Below are positions 45,101-58,470 of a DNA stretch of 64,000 nt, piece after piece. The stretch covers positions 1 through 64,000 of the forward strand of contig CM039196.1 in the NCBI GenBank assembly GCA_008360975.2, written 5' to 3'. The notes beneath the pieces were generated by a model. That model made no database searches. It was not told the origin of the DNA and saw nothing but the letters and a program-made list of their open reading frames with translations. Position numbers and translations under genes: made by a program. The DNA comes from Lichenostomus cassidix. Taxonomy: Eukaryota > Chordata > Aves > Passeriformes > Meliphagidae. The stretch's first letter is position 1. Every line of letters begins with the position of its first letter.

Positions 45101-47266
45101 GCATCCTTTTATCTTGCTGCAGAAATAGCTCTAAACCTTGTAACTCATGGCTGGGTTTATGAAAATAGCCCTGCTACACTGTGCAGGTGCAGTTGGAGGC
45201 TGCTTGTGGCAGGCACATGAGGCTCTTACCTGGTAGTGCCATGTCTCAGTGACACATGCCTGCAAACAGATCCTGTGCTGAACAGCAACCTTGGGACCTT
45301 GGTTCTCCGTGAGTACCCTCAGAACCACTCACTACAAACGAAAATGCCAGAACTTGCGTGAGAAATAAAACCGCAGTGAGTTCTAGTTCTCTGGTGGGCC
45401 CAGAGGCCAGTAACATCACTGGAAAAGAGCTAAGCAACCTCAGTGCTCTATTCGTTTGAGAAGCACAATAAGCAACTACCATTGCAACATATGGCTCATA
45501 AATACCATAGTATCAGAGCTTGGACGTGCTTTCAAACCCACTGTAGAGCATCTGTGCTGCTGCTACCCATGCTGTGCCTGGCTTTTCATCAGTCAGTGTA
45601 GTAGCTGTTGGGTTAATTCACAGGCTTGCTCTAGCTCCATTTACACAGGATGAACCATGAATATGGTCTTGACTGATGAATCCAGGTTGGATGAACAGTG
45701 GCTAAACAGAGTAGAGGAAAACTCAACTCCAGTGTAGGAGATGGAGCAACAGGAATCCACAAGACCCACCAGTCACCACTCTTGAAGTGGCTGCAGATGA
45801 TCTGTGATGTTCACAGCTCACACAAAACCCCAGGACAGGCAGCACTGGATGCTGGCTCCTTCTGTGCATGTGCCCAGATATGGGAAACCATTGCCCCTGT
45901 CATCCCCCCTTCTCTACCACCATCACCCACTGTTGTGCTCTGAACAGGTATGACAGGATCAAATCTAACCTCAGATCTGCTGTGACAGGGCTAAAATAAA
46001 GTCACCTGACACAGTGCTGACAACATTTGTAAGCCCAGAACTCCTCTCCCCACGTACCCACCCGCAATCCACACGTAGCCAGGGAAGAGCTTTCCCTACT
46101 TGACATGGCACAATAAATCACAGTGAGCGATTGCCGCATCCATGAAATTAAATCCTCTCTCTATGAAGAAATGTGAAAACCGAGACTTTGTAAATTTGGG
46201 GTCTTCTGGGCACAGGACAGTACTACCTGTGGTTTCATGGAGAATTTTTTACAAGGATCATCAGAGTCCAAAGCTGCCTGAGGGCTGCTGTGAGCAGAGC
46301 CAGCCGGACAGTGCTCCTCAGGAAACATCTGCTGGAGATGGACTGAGGGAACAGAACATGCATTGACCTTCCTCTCCCCATGCTCCTCCACCCTGTCCCA
46401 TCCATACAGCAGGGAGGACAGCTGCTGTGGCCCATGTCCAAGGGAATTACAGCATCAAGGGGCTCCCTGAGCCCTCTCAATCACTGCAGTGAGGACACCT
46501 GCCTTGCATGAGGTGGGGAGGCTCTGTCAGCACACAGATGTTTGGACTTCTACTTGAAATCTCCACGCCTCCCAAGTAGGGTTGACATAGGACTATTGAC
46601 ATCACCCACACAGACTGTGCAGAGAACTTCCAAACACTCCTACATTCCTGCTGGATTGAGACCAAGATGAGCAAAACAATGATGAGTTTTTTTAAAAGAA
46701 GTACAAATTGTGCTTTACCAAAAAAAGAATACTCAGGGAGGATCTCCTAAGGGGTGACATGAGAGGTCCTGATTTTGCTTAATGAGTTTAATGAGCGTGC
46801 CCATCTCATCAGACCTGAACAGCACATGGCTCATGGTATATAGGGAAAGTCAGTACCACACTGATAGGACAATGCAGTTAATATTCTCTCCTCGTCTCAC
46901 AGTGATGAGCTCCTATTCCTTTGCTTTCAGTCATTAAACAAAGCACATCTGGCAGCGATCTGAACAGACCGCTATACATCAAAACAAATCCTTGCTAACT
47001 CCATTTACCAGATCCTTTGTTAGGACAGTGTCTTCTCCAGGATGGACTCCAGACCTGCCTCCTTGCAGTATGAGCAGGAACACCAGAAATTGCCGTGGCC
47101 TGTTCACGTCCTTGTTTAGAACTCTCAGCCTTTATCCCAGCCTTTAGAGCTGAACCTCCAGCACGGCTTAACTGGTTCCCCATTTGCAGCAGCCAACATT
47201 TTGCCTTGATGAATCAGCTCAGCTGCACATCTTTCTTTCCATCATTAGTTCACAGATCAGTGCCTG

Positions 47267-47312
47267 CCTTCCTTCCTTCCTTCCTTCCTTCCTTCCTTCC
47301 TTCCTTCCTTCC
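47267..47312. repeat. TTCC tetranucleotide microsatellite
   Basis: About eleven uninterrupted TTCC/CTTC units. Confidence 0.95.
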
Positions 47313-50250
47313 ATTCCCTCATAGCATCACACTTCCCACCAGCTAGCTAGACTTGGTAGCCTATTTCAAGATAACCTCAGGACACAGGCTGCCTGTTTAA
47401 ATACGCTTGCAGCATGGCTCAATATCCCTTTGAACAGACTGTAGAAATTCTCCAGTCCTATGCAAACTGGGAATTCAAATTCTGTTATTACCACGCTCGG
47501 TGCTAGGACTGTTCCAAGGACGGCTAACAGCAGCTGCAGTCCTTGTATTTACCACAGAGGCTTTCAGATCAGGACTTAGCTGCACCTTCCCATTTAGTTT
47601 TTAGCAATGAAAATATTGTGATGTTAAGAAATCCATAAATCAGAAGTTGTGCCGGGGTGTGAAATAGAACATCCATTTGCGAGAGAATTAAGCTCTACTT
47701 ATGTCTCCTGTCCCCAGATCTATGTGACTATAGGAACAAAATATTTACTTTCTGGCTGGCCTTGTTGCTTTCTCCAGTCTCTTTAAAGCAGTGGTATTAC
47801 AATGAGCTTTTCTTGTTGATAGGTTCTTTCTATTAGCCGTACAAGTGTCTCAAACAATTATTGATGCTGTGGGCAACTGGTGAACAGAAAAAAAGAGAGT
47901 CTTCTGGCTTCACAAGCAAGGCTGTTAAACCAGAGGAAGCAATCATATCACAATTCTCAGGTGACCAGCCCTCAGGTGAAAACACCAGAAACTCTGCAGA
48001 AGTACTTCAGGAGCACCCCACAGACTGCATGAGCTGGAAGGAATTACCCATAGATAGAAAAAAAAGCCCTGTATCACCACAGCGTATGGAACAATTTGCA
48101 AAACATGACCCCAAAAAACCCCCTTTAATTATTAAAACAAACTAACTGAAAAGAATAATTTAACCTGTTATGACCAGTCCAGAGCATTTTCCTGTGGCTA
48201 CTGGATTACTCTGCTTTCAGTGAGAATTGGTGTTAATCATAACCCAGGACCAAAGCAGCTTTGCAGAAAACAACCAGAACAGAGATGACGCCAAATAAAT
48301 CCTCAGATTACACTCCTCCCCAGAGGGATTCAAATTATACAGTGCCTGACTTTGGCAAATGAGCTGAACCGTTCAACACAGAACTTGCTTTTAGCAGCAC
48401 TTCGCTCACCTCAAATGCTAATTTTAGGAATAATAACTCTGCCCATCTGTAAAGGGTGTTATTTCTTTAGGTATTACAAGTCATGCCGAATTATGCAGCA
48501 CCAGTTGTGTACATACCAGACCACCACAGCTGGGCAGACAGCAACAGCCACTCCTGCACGAGAGTGAGAGTCAAAGACATGGGTCCCAGCCCCTCTCCTC
48601 ACCAATGACCTGGGAATCCCTGCAGCTATGCAAGTCTCTCTGAATGCTGGGACCCTCAGCCACTACTCACAGCCATGGTTCACTCCCTCCCACCTGCTTC
48701 CAGGGTGTATCCTGGGACAGTTTCCCACATCTCCATCCCTTCTGGCTGCTGTTCCCACACTACCTGTCCCTGGGATGTGGGCACTCTCTGGATGGAAGGA
48801 TGAGAGGACTGTTGTTTAAGTCCTACACAGGTAGTTCAGAAGAAAAAGATCTAAACCCCACCTCCCACCTGCAGTAATAAGAACTTCTGTCTGCCCAGGA
48901 CTCATCTTGGAGTGGCTCTGGAAGTATTCCCAGAAGGTCCCGCCAGTTTCGGAATATTTCACACCAGTTTGGGCAGCTGGATCCAAACACAAACATGCCT
49001 GCAAGTGTCCCTGGCTGAAATATTATCAGCAATTGGCACATTTGGAAAGTATTTTGTTTTGCCTGAGACCCCGCTGTGCTTTGGGCAGCTTGGGACAAGA
49101 GGGAAATGGAAGCCACTGACCCTGCAGGCTGCATTGAGGACACTTAGTCAGGCACACGCATTTTGGAGGGTGCTCAAGATCATCTCCAGGCTCTTGGATT
49201 GAAGCCAGAGGTCTTCAGAGAAGCTCTCATCCAGTGCAGTCCCCCAAAACTGATGCTTGGCAGGGGGGAAGCAGGCTTAGCTGAGAATCACCTGTGAACA
49301 ACCATGTCCCTTATTAGTTCTCGTTCCTGGCTCCAATCACAAGCTGCAAGAAGCCTCAGAGGTGCCTGTTGTGACTGATGGCACCAGCCACAGCAGCCAC
49401 TTGGTCAGAGGCAACAACTTATGCAGGCTGCAGATAATAAATAATATTTCTATGGCTTTGAATGTTCCCTTGAAGAGCACCGGTACAGACTGGTGGTGTG
49501 ACTCATGTCTATTTGAAAAGACAGCGAACTGGGTAGCCATGTGCTGAAGGACAGACTGTTGTGACATACCCTTACAAAGCTTCAAACCCCTTCGAGAGAC
49601 TGGTCCCCTGAGGGCTGTGGCATCCCTGCGGCACCTGCCAGGCACCCTGACCCTGCAGTTTCTGTCAGGTGCCTCAGTGCCACGTGCCCGTGGCCACAGG
49701 GTCACCCTGCTGCCAGTTTCCTCCTTGCCCGTCTGCAACCTCTAAATTCTGTGTTATTTTTTACATGGGCTTGGATAAGTGGGGTGCAATGGCATCCCAA
49801 AGCTGTTGGGCAGGGATGAGCCCGTGTCACCGCAGCTATGCGCAGCACCTCAGATCCAACCCTTATCTTAATTACAGCAGTGTCTCTTCACTCACTACAG
49901 TCCTGATCACACAAATGGAGGAGGTGGAAATTAAAGCCAGTGCCTGTGATTTTACACATCAAAAGCCACTCCGTGCTGGTGATAAAGGCACCGGCTGCCC
50001 CCACCACCCTTTAGCTTGCATCTCTGCACACCCCCTCCCAGCATGCTGACAACAGGCACGGTTATGCACGAGGATCATATGTCACCCCACTGGGTGGAAA
50101 ATGATGAAAAAAAAAGACAGATTATAAAACTTAAATATTGAAAAAGCTCTAATGGGAAAATATCCCCAGTCTTCTGTGGCCTCTCTGTGGTGTTGATACA
50201 GCGTAACACAGCTGGAGGCATCCCCTACCTTTCTACATGTAAACAAACAG

Positions 50251-50279
50251 AATATATATCTCTATATATATATATATAT
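50251..50279. repeat. TA dinucleotide microsatellite
   Basis: AT-alternating run with a short CTCT interruption near 50259. Confidence 0.9.
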
Positions 50280-53200
50280 CTTAGAGGTGTTTGCAGTGCA
50301 GACAGGTATGGAGATTAAAGGGTTTCAGCATCCCAGCAATGCATCCTGTTCTGGCAGCCAGGTAAAAGGATCCCATCTGACTGCCCCAGCACTGCTGGTC
50401 ACCCAAACCCATCCCTGACTTGGTTTGACTTTTGCATCATAACCCCTATAGCATAAACAAAAAAGGAAGATTAATGTTTTTATCTTGCTGAATCTTCACG
50501 TAAGTACATTTACCCTTCGTAAGGGCTGCGTTTGTTGGTGGTGACAGCAGCACGAGGCAGCTGGCTCCAGTTATAGGCAGCCGCTACTCCATGCTTGGGG
50601 GATTTATGCAAAAATTCAACTCCCGGTCCTTTCCCAAAATCCATTCCAGCAGGACCAATACAGACTATCTTTTCATATCAATCAAACTCATTAAATGGAA
50701 AGATCTCGTATTCCTACGTAAGCAGAATATGAAATGCAGAGAAACTCCTGGAAGAGAGCATCCTGCATAGCAGAGTAGAAATCCATCTGGTAAATTGGAT
50801 ACACTTAGTCATGCCAGGTTTGTTTTCCCTTTTCCTTTTTTTTTTCTTTTTTAAAGGCCCATATATTTTTACTTCTTCAGCTTCATGACACAAGGTCTGT
50901 CAACACATTTGATTGAAAATGTCAAAGTGGCCATCTGTGTCATGTCACAAGCAGACTTCTCCTCCTTGTGACACCAGGACAGCTCTTCATCAGAGACATG
51001 CCCTGGCATGTTTAGTGTGCCACTGCTCTCTTTGGCCATATCTATCATGTACCATTTGTTAACTATATGGGAGCCAACTGTGCAGACCTGCTGTCTCCTG
51101 CCCTAAATACCACAAGAACAATCTCATCTCCTACTAAACCTTGTTCAGGAATGCGATCAGCATCACCCTGCCACTGCAGAGTCTATAGGTACTTCCAGAT
51201 GGACTACACAAACTGCCCACAATTTGCCGACATACGTATTTCCAAAGCTGGGAGACACACGGGGGTGAGAAGCCGTGTGTGAAGGCTGCAGCACCCTGGG
51301 GCTCAAGGACTTAGAACAGTGATAGAAGAGAAAATGTTATGGAGAAAGGCCGGCAAAATCCGCCAGAAAGGTCAAAGACCACAGAATGTGCATGTCCTCG
51401 GTGGGACCAAAGCAAAGCACCACATTCTGCTGACTGCATGGTATAGGGTTTTGCCTTGACCACCAACGACCTTGTTCGGAAATGCAGGTAATTAGTTTCT
51501 TCCCCCTAAGGAGCAGGGTAAATCCTGTCCTTCTTTCTGCTTTGCTTACAAAAGGGAGGATGTTTCTGTGCTCAAATGGAATGTGGCACAGGAGAGCCAT
51601 AAAAATATCAGTAAGTAAGTGTTACTCTCCTCTTTAACACAGGAATGAGACAATTTGACATTTCCAGGTACCTGCCGCTTTCTACAGCTCCAGCCCTGCC
51701 TTTTAGAAGATGGTTTGGGGTACATCCAGCAAGGGTACCACAGAGAGCTTTCAAACAGCGTTAAGCAGGTTAGATAATGAGACCTGTCTAGCTGTGATAA
51801 CCAATTAGGTTTGTTCTGTGCAGCGTTTGTTATTTTGGGGGTTTTCTCCTACATGCCACAGCCACTGATGTAGACATTATCCTTTATTTTCTTCCATGGG
51901 AAGGGCACAAGCATCTGGGTGTGAGCAGATCTGCTGCTGCTGCGGTGCAATTAACCCACTTTGGCAGACAGCTGTCCCCAAGCAGGGCTGTGACAGCAGC
52001 CACCAAGGCAAGACATGGCCCCTTTCTCAAATAAAATGTGAGCCCAGATCTATCGGACAAATTGGAGGAGGAGCACTGCACTGCAATGGGATGGAACTGA
52101 GGCTCCTCCCCACCTGCCCCTGGAGAGAGGAGAGAGGAGAGTCCTGGTCACGGCAAGAAGGGCAAAAGCTAGAAGATTGTATTTTTCTCTCACTTCCGTG
52201 GCTATAAAGTGTCTTTCTTCTGGAAGGCCAGAACTGTGCACACTCGAGCACTGCCACTGCCACAATCTTCACTTCATGGGCTGGGAGGTTTTGTGAGGAA
52301 CGGGGCAGGCAAAGAAAGTGTGAAATCTCAGCTCCTCTGAGACCAGTGCAAAACTCCCACAGCTCAAAAGGAGTCAGGATTTCTCCCCCCCATGTGGCCA
52401 CCCAGGCCTGAAGAGTCACTTTCCTCCTCCTTTACCCCAGCTTCAACTATGGCCACAGCTTGCACCGTGTGGGAGTACAAACATGACAGCAAAAGGCATC
52501 CTTTGATGGAGGGCTGGATGGAGAGGAAAGAACACAAGAAAATCTATTCAGATTGTTCTGACACAATTTAATCTCACTAAAAGCCACAACCACAAAGGCA
52601 GCCACAGGCAGATGCCCATAGTAACCCCGGCAGGGCCTGTTTTAATGGATCTTTTGTTTGCTCTACGTGTAAGTGAGCACATTGTATGCCATCATCTTGT
52701 ACTCATCTTGTACAAGAAGCATTAAAGCGGCTTCCCAGCTCTCAGGACATGAAAAATACATACGACAGCTTGGGGGGCCATGCAGTGGGGCACTGGCGTA
52801 GGCAGGCACCGTCAGGTCACCCCCAAAGCCTGGCATGTGGAAAAGCAGCCTGCAAGGTGGGTTAGGAGGTGCAAGGAGAAGGCAAGAACAAAGCATGGCT
52901 CACACTTATAAAGACATCACAGACTGCTTGGTAAGAGAAGGCAAGTGTCAGCCAAGAGAAAAGACACCCCGACAAAGATCTGGCCGAACAGAAAACTGCG
53001 GCAGTGACCTGCATTCCAGGGATTACTAAAACAAGTGGAGGTCCAAGAAGGAACTGGTGCTGGGATCAGCCTCACCTCCATGGATGCTGCCAAGGCTGTG
53101 TAAGCCCACTACTTCCTGCTGTCCTCCAGGCCTTCGGTAGGCAGGGGCAGGCACATTGCAAGAGCCTGGGGGCTTCCCATGGTGTGCTGTGCCCGCACAG

Positions 53201-56200
53201 GATCATCACTGGTGCAATTATTGCCCCAGCAGCAACAGCCCATGTGCAGCATCCAAATCCCACCTGGCTTGCCAAGTGCTCCAGGGTGACACTGCCCACA
53301 AAGCCATCACGATTCTCACTGGGAGCCAGGTACTGTCACACAGGCATGTGGATCCTTGCTCCCTCACCTTTGCACCCACTGCACCCATCCTCTTGCCCAT
53401 GTCCAGAACATCAGAGATGATCCCTGCCCACTTGAGCAGCCCAAGGAAAGCATTTCCAAAAATAAATCCGCCACTAGAGCAAATGAAAACTATTAGAGGA
53501 AAGAAAGCAAGGTCTTTGGACAAGAGAACTTCAGTAAAACAGCAGGGTAAATTCGAGACGTATTTGATCTGAACAGCAAGAAAAATCATGTAAGTGTGTG
53601 GCTTCAGCCTCCTTTTGCTGCTGGAGGCTCCACTGGCTCCCCAAACACAGCATCAGCAAGCAGGGCTGAGCACACACCTGGACAGTACAGGCAGGATCTG
53701 GGCATGTATCAGCCATCCCAGCAGCAGGGACCCGAGGAAAGCAGAGTAAAGCAAAAGTAAAGCCAAAATTCGTTACTACTTGGGTAGATGAAGCTGTGGG
53801 GAATGACGTGGTGGGTAAGCGGGGAGCATCCAGGGATAGAAGCCCTCCCTGGAGCCCCAACGAGTAAGTGCATTTTAATGTCACATACAGGAGGACTTTA
53901 CAGCAAGGCTCCCTTGGAAACACGTCTTGTAAGGAAAGGTTAAAGCTTAAATTATTCTCTGTGAACACAGAGGTTCACAAGTCTTTTATGTACCTTATAG
54001 TACTGGAAGCCGGAAGGGCAGCCCCACGTGGGGTCTGGCACTGGCAGGACTTTGGGCTTCGAGGGAAAACAGAAAGTTTGCAGGAAATTATATTTCTTTG
54101 TATTTGCACACTTGCCACAGTGTGGGCGCCAGCTGGGACCAGCTAGAGAAGTGGCAAGACCACATTTTTTAATTAAAGATCTGGCTGAGTATGCTGTTAT
54201 TCAAGCTCATTTTGTGGCTTTTCTGGCCGTGAGTCTCCAAGGTACCCCAGGGCAAATCAAAGCAGCATCCTCAGACACTACCCTTCTCTGTCCGCCTTGG
54301 TTTGTTAGAGGAACTGAGCGGCGCAACGTGGCCAGACAATCTCCGGGGCTCCGTACCCAAGAAGGGCACTTGTGGGGCCATGATCCCTACCTCACCACTC
54401 GCAGAAGACCTGCCCCACAAGAGCAGGACATTGCATTTTCCATTACAGGTACAGGATGCTCCAGAGTAGTGTTTAAGGAGGTTTTGGTCCAACTTCTTTC
54501 AACACCCACTGCCCGTCAGCCACATGCCTGCAGAGAGAGCTGCCTATCATAAGCAAATTACTCCCAGTCTAGCCTCCTGTTCAGTGTCTAAGCTCTACAC
54601 CATGCCAAGAAGCAGACTGGTTAATAGACAAGGAGAAAATATTTACCGCTTCTCATAAAGGGATGTCTGAACCCCTCAGTGCACCCTCAGAAAGCTAGGA
54701 GCACCTTGAAACCTGAAACAAGAATACACTAATGAAGGGATATGATAAAAACAGCTTATTAAGCAAATTCAAGACTTTGTCCTTCTGCCTTGTCATATGA
54801 TGTCACACGCTCCAAGACCAGAGACTGGGGAGAAGGGGGAAGACGGGACCACTGTCCTCAAGTGACCAGCCAGGGCCCTACTCAGGGCAACTCTGCAGCA
54901 TCTCTAGCAACAGCAGGAGCCTAATTCAGACAGGGGGAGGCTTCAGGGGCTGATTACTCAGCCTAATAAGTTAGTTGAGATGCTGAAGCAGCTACATAAA
55001 GAAGATACAGTTATGTATCATTTTAATTATGCATATAATGGCTTTATCTTTTTGTTACTTTATTTCATTATTGAAAACCTTTTTTCACATATACATTTTA
55101 ATTCTCAAATCCAGTCACAAGCAGAACTATTTATAAATAATTTAATGCACAACAAGGCACCAATTCTTCCAAATGCAGCAATCCTGGAATGAGGCCACTG
55201 AAAACTCTCTCAGCATCTGATACTTTAATGTCATACCACCAGTATTGCACCCAGAAGATAGCAATATACAGCTCCTCCAAGCTATACAGGCTCATTTAGA
55301 AGCCATAGCTGAGGGGCTTGTGCAAGAAAAACATCTCTTGGTGATCATCAAAATACACAAGAAGTCTTTGCATGCACCAAAGCAAGGAGAGCCTGCCACT
55401 GAGTTGGTAACACCAGCTTGTGAGCTGCACAGAGAGAAAGGAAAGAAACCTCCAGCTGCACAGTCCTCTTTGCCCTGGAGACCCATAACCAGCTACACAG
55501 ATTGAGCTGGGTAGAAACTTTCCCTTACCAAAGCCCTTCGGCACCACAACACCGCATTTAGAATGGAGAAGTTACAGCACATCAAACCACACCAACCAAA
55601 GCAGAAGGTCTCGAGCACTGAGAGCAGCTGCTGAGTACCAGCATCCCTGCAAAATAAACCCAGGAGAGCTGAAGCGAGACCCTCATGTCCCAGGTGTACC
55701 TGGAGGAAACACTGCTAGTTATCCTCACTCACAATCAATGTTTGCTTAGCAGACAAATTTTTCTAATTATGTTTGTCAGTTTTTCTAATTACACAAGATA
55801 TGACGCACACCACCTTAATTTTTTGTGTGTGTGCCTCCTTTTTTCCTTCCAATAGAATGAAATTTAAAATAAATTCATCTGTGCAGGCTCTACCCCAGTG
55901 GAAGTCAGACTTTCACTACAGGTATCCATGCAGCCAGGCTATTACATTATACTTTTTCATTGCATTTATTCCCCCAGTGAAGCTGCATTAAAAATGTATA
56001 GGTTAAAACAACAGATAGCTGGAGATGGAAGCCTGTGCTGTGTTTTGTTGGGTTTTTCCCTCTCTCTCGGTCCTGTTACAGTGAGCATTTGTGTCTAAAG
56101 CCCAGTGAAGTCCATGGGAATAAGCAGGTGCTTAAGTTTTATCCATGTGAATAAATCAGTTGTTATCAGAGAGAGTGCATATTTTACTGATTGCTGAATC

Positions 56201-56391
56201 AGTGCTTTTAAGCTATCAAATTGTATCAGCCTGATTGCCATCACAGAGAACCTTTCTGCTTTCCCACAGCTGAGGCAAGACCTCCTTAAACTGATAATTT
56301 TTGTATTACTCAGAGGGAGAGGTGTGGAGAGCTTCTCTGAGCCCCTGCTTCCACCAACTCTGTGCTCTGTCCTGGGCTCAGGTAAAGGGCT

Positions 56392-56864
56392 CTCTAAGTA
56401 TGTGAGCTCAGCTCCTTGTCCCCGTTCAAGCCTGGCTCGAGACCCTGCACCCTTCCCCCGGTTATCCAAGCCAACACATCGCCCCACTCCCAGCTGCTAC
56501 CCAGCAACTTCCAGTTCTTTGGAGCATCCCAAGGTGATGTGCTGGGGACCTGGCTGGCTATTAGTTTTCTCTTTAGAGTTTCAAGGCTACCCTGGGGAAG
56601 GGGAACATGCCAAATTGGTTTTATCTGTTATTCTTGCAACCATCCAGGAAAAGAAACATTTGTTATTCTGTGACAGATCCCTGTGGAGGCTGTTCAAGCA
56701 TCCTACCTGCTGCACAGCGGATCTGGCAATTTTGCCAGAAACTCTGCTTTGAAGGGGTTTGCAACATTAATTAAATTTCTGCCATTATATCTCTTGGCTC
56801 CGAATAAGATCTGAGCCTCTCTCAGTATGTGAGTTCAGCTCCTTGTCCCCGTTCAAGCCTGGCT
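56392..56864. repeat. Direct repeat of about 47 bp in two copies
   Basis: The segment containing CAGCTCCTTGTCCCCGTTCA occurs at 56392-56438 and again at about 56818-56864 with about two mismatches. A 16-17 base unit AAGTCTGGCTCCCAAC is then tandemly duplicated at about 56870-56901. Confidence 0.85.
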
Positions 56865-57036
56865 CTGAACAAGTCTGGCTCCCAACAAGTCTGGCTCCCA
56901 ACACTGAATTCCCTCAACATAACATCAGAAATACAACACTGTTCCTCCTCAAAAGGAAATTAATTCAGGACTGCCAGGGTTCAGACATGGTATTGGTCTA
57001 GATAACCTACAGGCTGAGAGATGATCGCAGAGCTAC

Positions 57037-57054
57037 AAAAAAAAAAAAAAAAAA
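57037..57054. repeat. Poly-A run
   Basis: Eighteen consecutive A. It could be the tail of a short retrotransposed copy, but no target-site duplication was found. Confidence 0.7.
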
Positions 57055-58359
57055 TGTCCTTGCCCAAATAACTGATTCCTCTAAAGACACAAGCAAAAAC
57101 TAGTATCTGTGATCACACAGACAGGCAGGATGCAGAAGGAACAGCAAGTCACAGCAAGGACTCTGGACGAATTCCACACAAAGTTCCCAGAACTCTGTCT
57201 GACTTTCACCTCTGATGATGCACAGCCCCTTTCTGGGTTGTCACTGGTGACCTACCTGACACAGCCGGGCTTTTGTAGACACTGCTTTCCAGGAAAGCAT
57301 GGAAGAGATAAGAGTCTGGGAAATGCAGGAGACAAGTTGGTTCTAATAGTTAAAATTCTTTAGACATTTAAAAGAGGCAGCTTTTTAATGATATTAATAA
57401 ACTAAATAGAAGGCAAACATGGAGAAGATAAGGAGAACTTGAACTCGGGGGAGCTGCGGAAAGGAGGCTCCTGGGCAGCGGAGCCAGATCCACTGCCAAG
57501 GCTGTTCCTGCAGCAGAGGTGGGAGAAGGGCACGTGGCTCACCAGAGCCCCACAGGGCTGGGAAACCAGAACAGAGGATGGAAAACAGACTGACAGTGCT
57601 GGGCTGGCATTTCCTACCCAGCACAGCACCATTTCTGCCAGCTCTTACAAAGAGGCCTGGGAATGAGGCGGGAGGCAGGGTCGGAAGCCACTTGGCACCA
57701 GCAGGTTTGGCTCCAGAGCAGCCATTCACCACCATTCCTTGTAGACAGAACTGCTGAGTGAAACTCAGGGCTGAGGTCTGTGAAGGCGAGAGCCGGCGCA
57801 TTGGCCCTGTGGTCCCGGGCATGTTCACCCACTGACATTTTTGGAAGATGACCAATGCAGTGCAACGCCTTCCCAAGGGAAGCGGCAGAGCTGCTGCAGT
57901 TGGGTAACAGTGGGTCTGTGCCTGCCCTGAAGCTACAGGGAACAGTGGCAGGCTCAGTGATGGTTCAAGAAGAAAGTTTGTGCTGCTGCTGATAAAGGTG
58001 TTTACTACGAGGGAAAAGGTAATTACTGCAGAACAAGAGCAAGGAGGTGCAGAGGCACTTGGGTAACTTTATCCACTTAAAGCACAGACAGCTGTCACCA
58101 TACAGGGATTCGGCCACCGAAGATGCGCACAAGGTGCAGGATTTGAGACCTGGGAGCCCGTGCGCTCAGGCTCAGTTAATACGATCTCCCACAGTGGCCA
58201 TACCATTGACAGCAGTGACAAAGTCTCTCGGGCAGCAACTGGAGGTGGCGCGGCGCAGCCCCAGGGGAGTAGCCAGCACTTCTCCCTGCTCCCACAGGTG
58301 TGTTTCCAACCACCGCTCCCAGCTCAGCATCAGCATATTTTTTCGGATATTTTCCCAGT

Positions 58360-58470
58360 TTCCACAAGAGGGCACCGGCACGACACCGATCCGGTGTCCC
58401 CCGAGCGGCGCCGCCCGGTACCTTCCCCGGGGCGGCAGGAGGGGAGGGAGCCGGGGCCGAGGTCTCGCCA
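58360..58470. other. Small isolated GC/CpG-rich patch
   Basis: The only CpG-dense segment right of MMP17 exon 2 (ACCGATCCGGTG, GAGCGGCGCCGCCCGG). It could be a regulatory element or part of an unrecognised first exon. A donor-like AAG/GTACCG exists on the minus strand, but no upstream signal peptide or suitable start codon is visible in that frame. Confidence 0.3.

Larger units (their letters stand above)
39151..58350. other. MMP17 intron 1 or upstream DNA, no coding exon recognised
   Basis: About 19 kb with only short chance open frames on both strands. No splice-bounded exon with a recognisable protein was found. Simple repeats and one local duplication are listed separately. Confidence 0.6.

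Noticed and set aside
54028..54552. 174-codon + strand frame
   Set aside because: No recognisable domain, composition typical of chance frames in non-coding DNA, no splice support.
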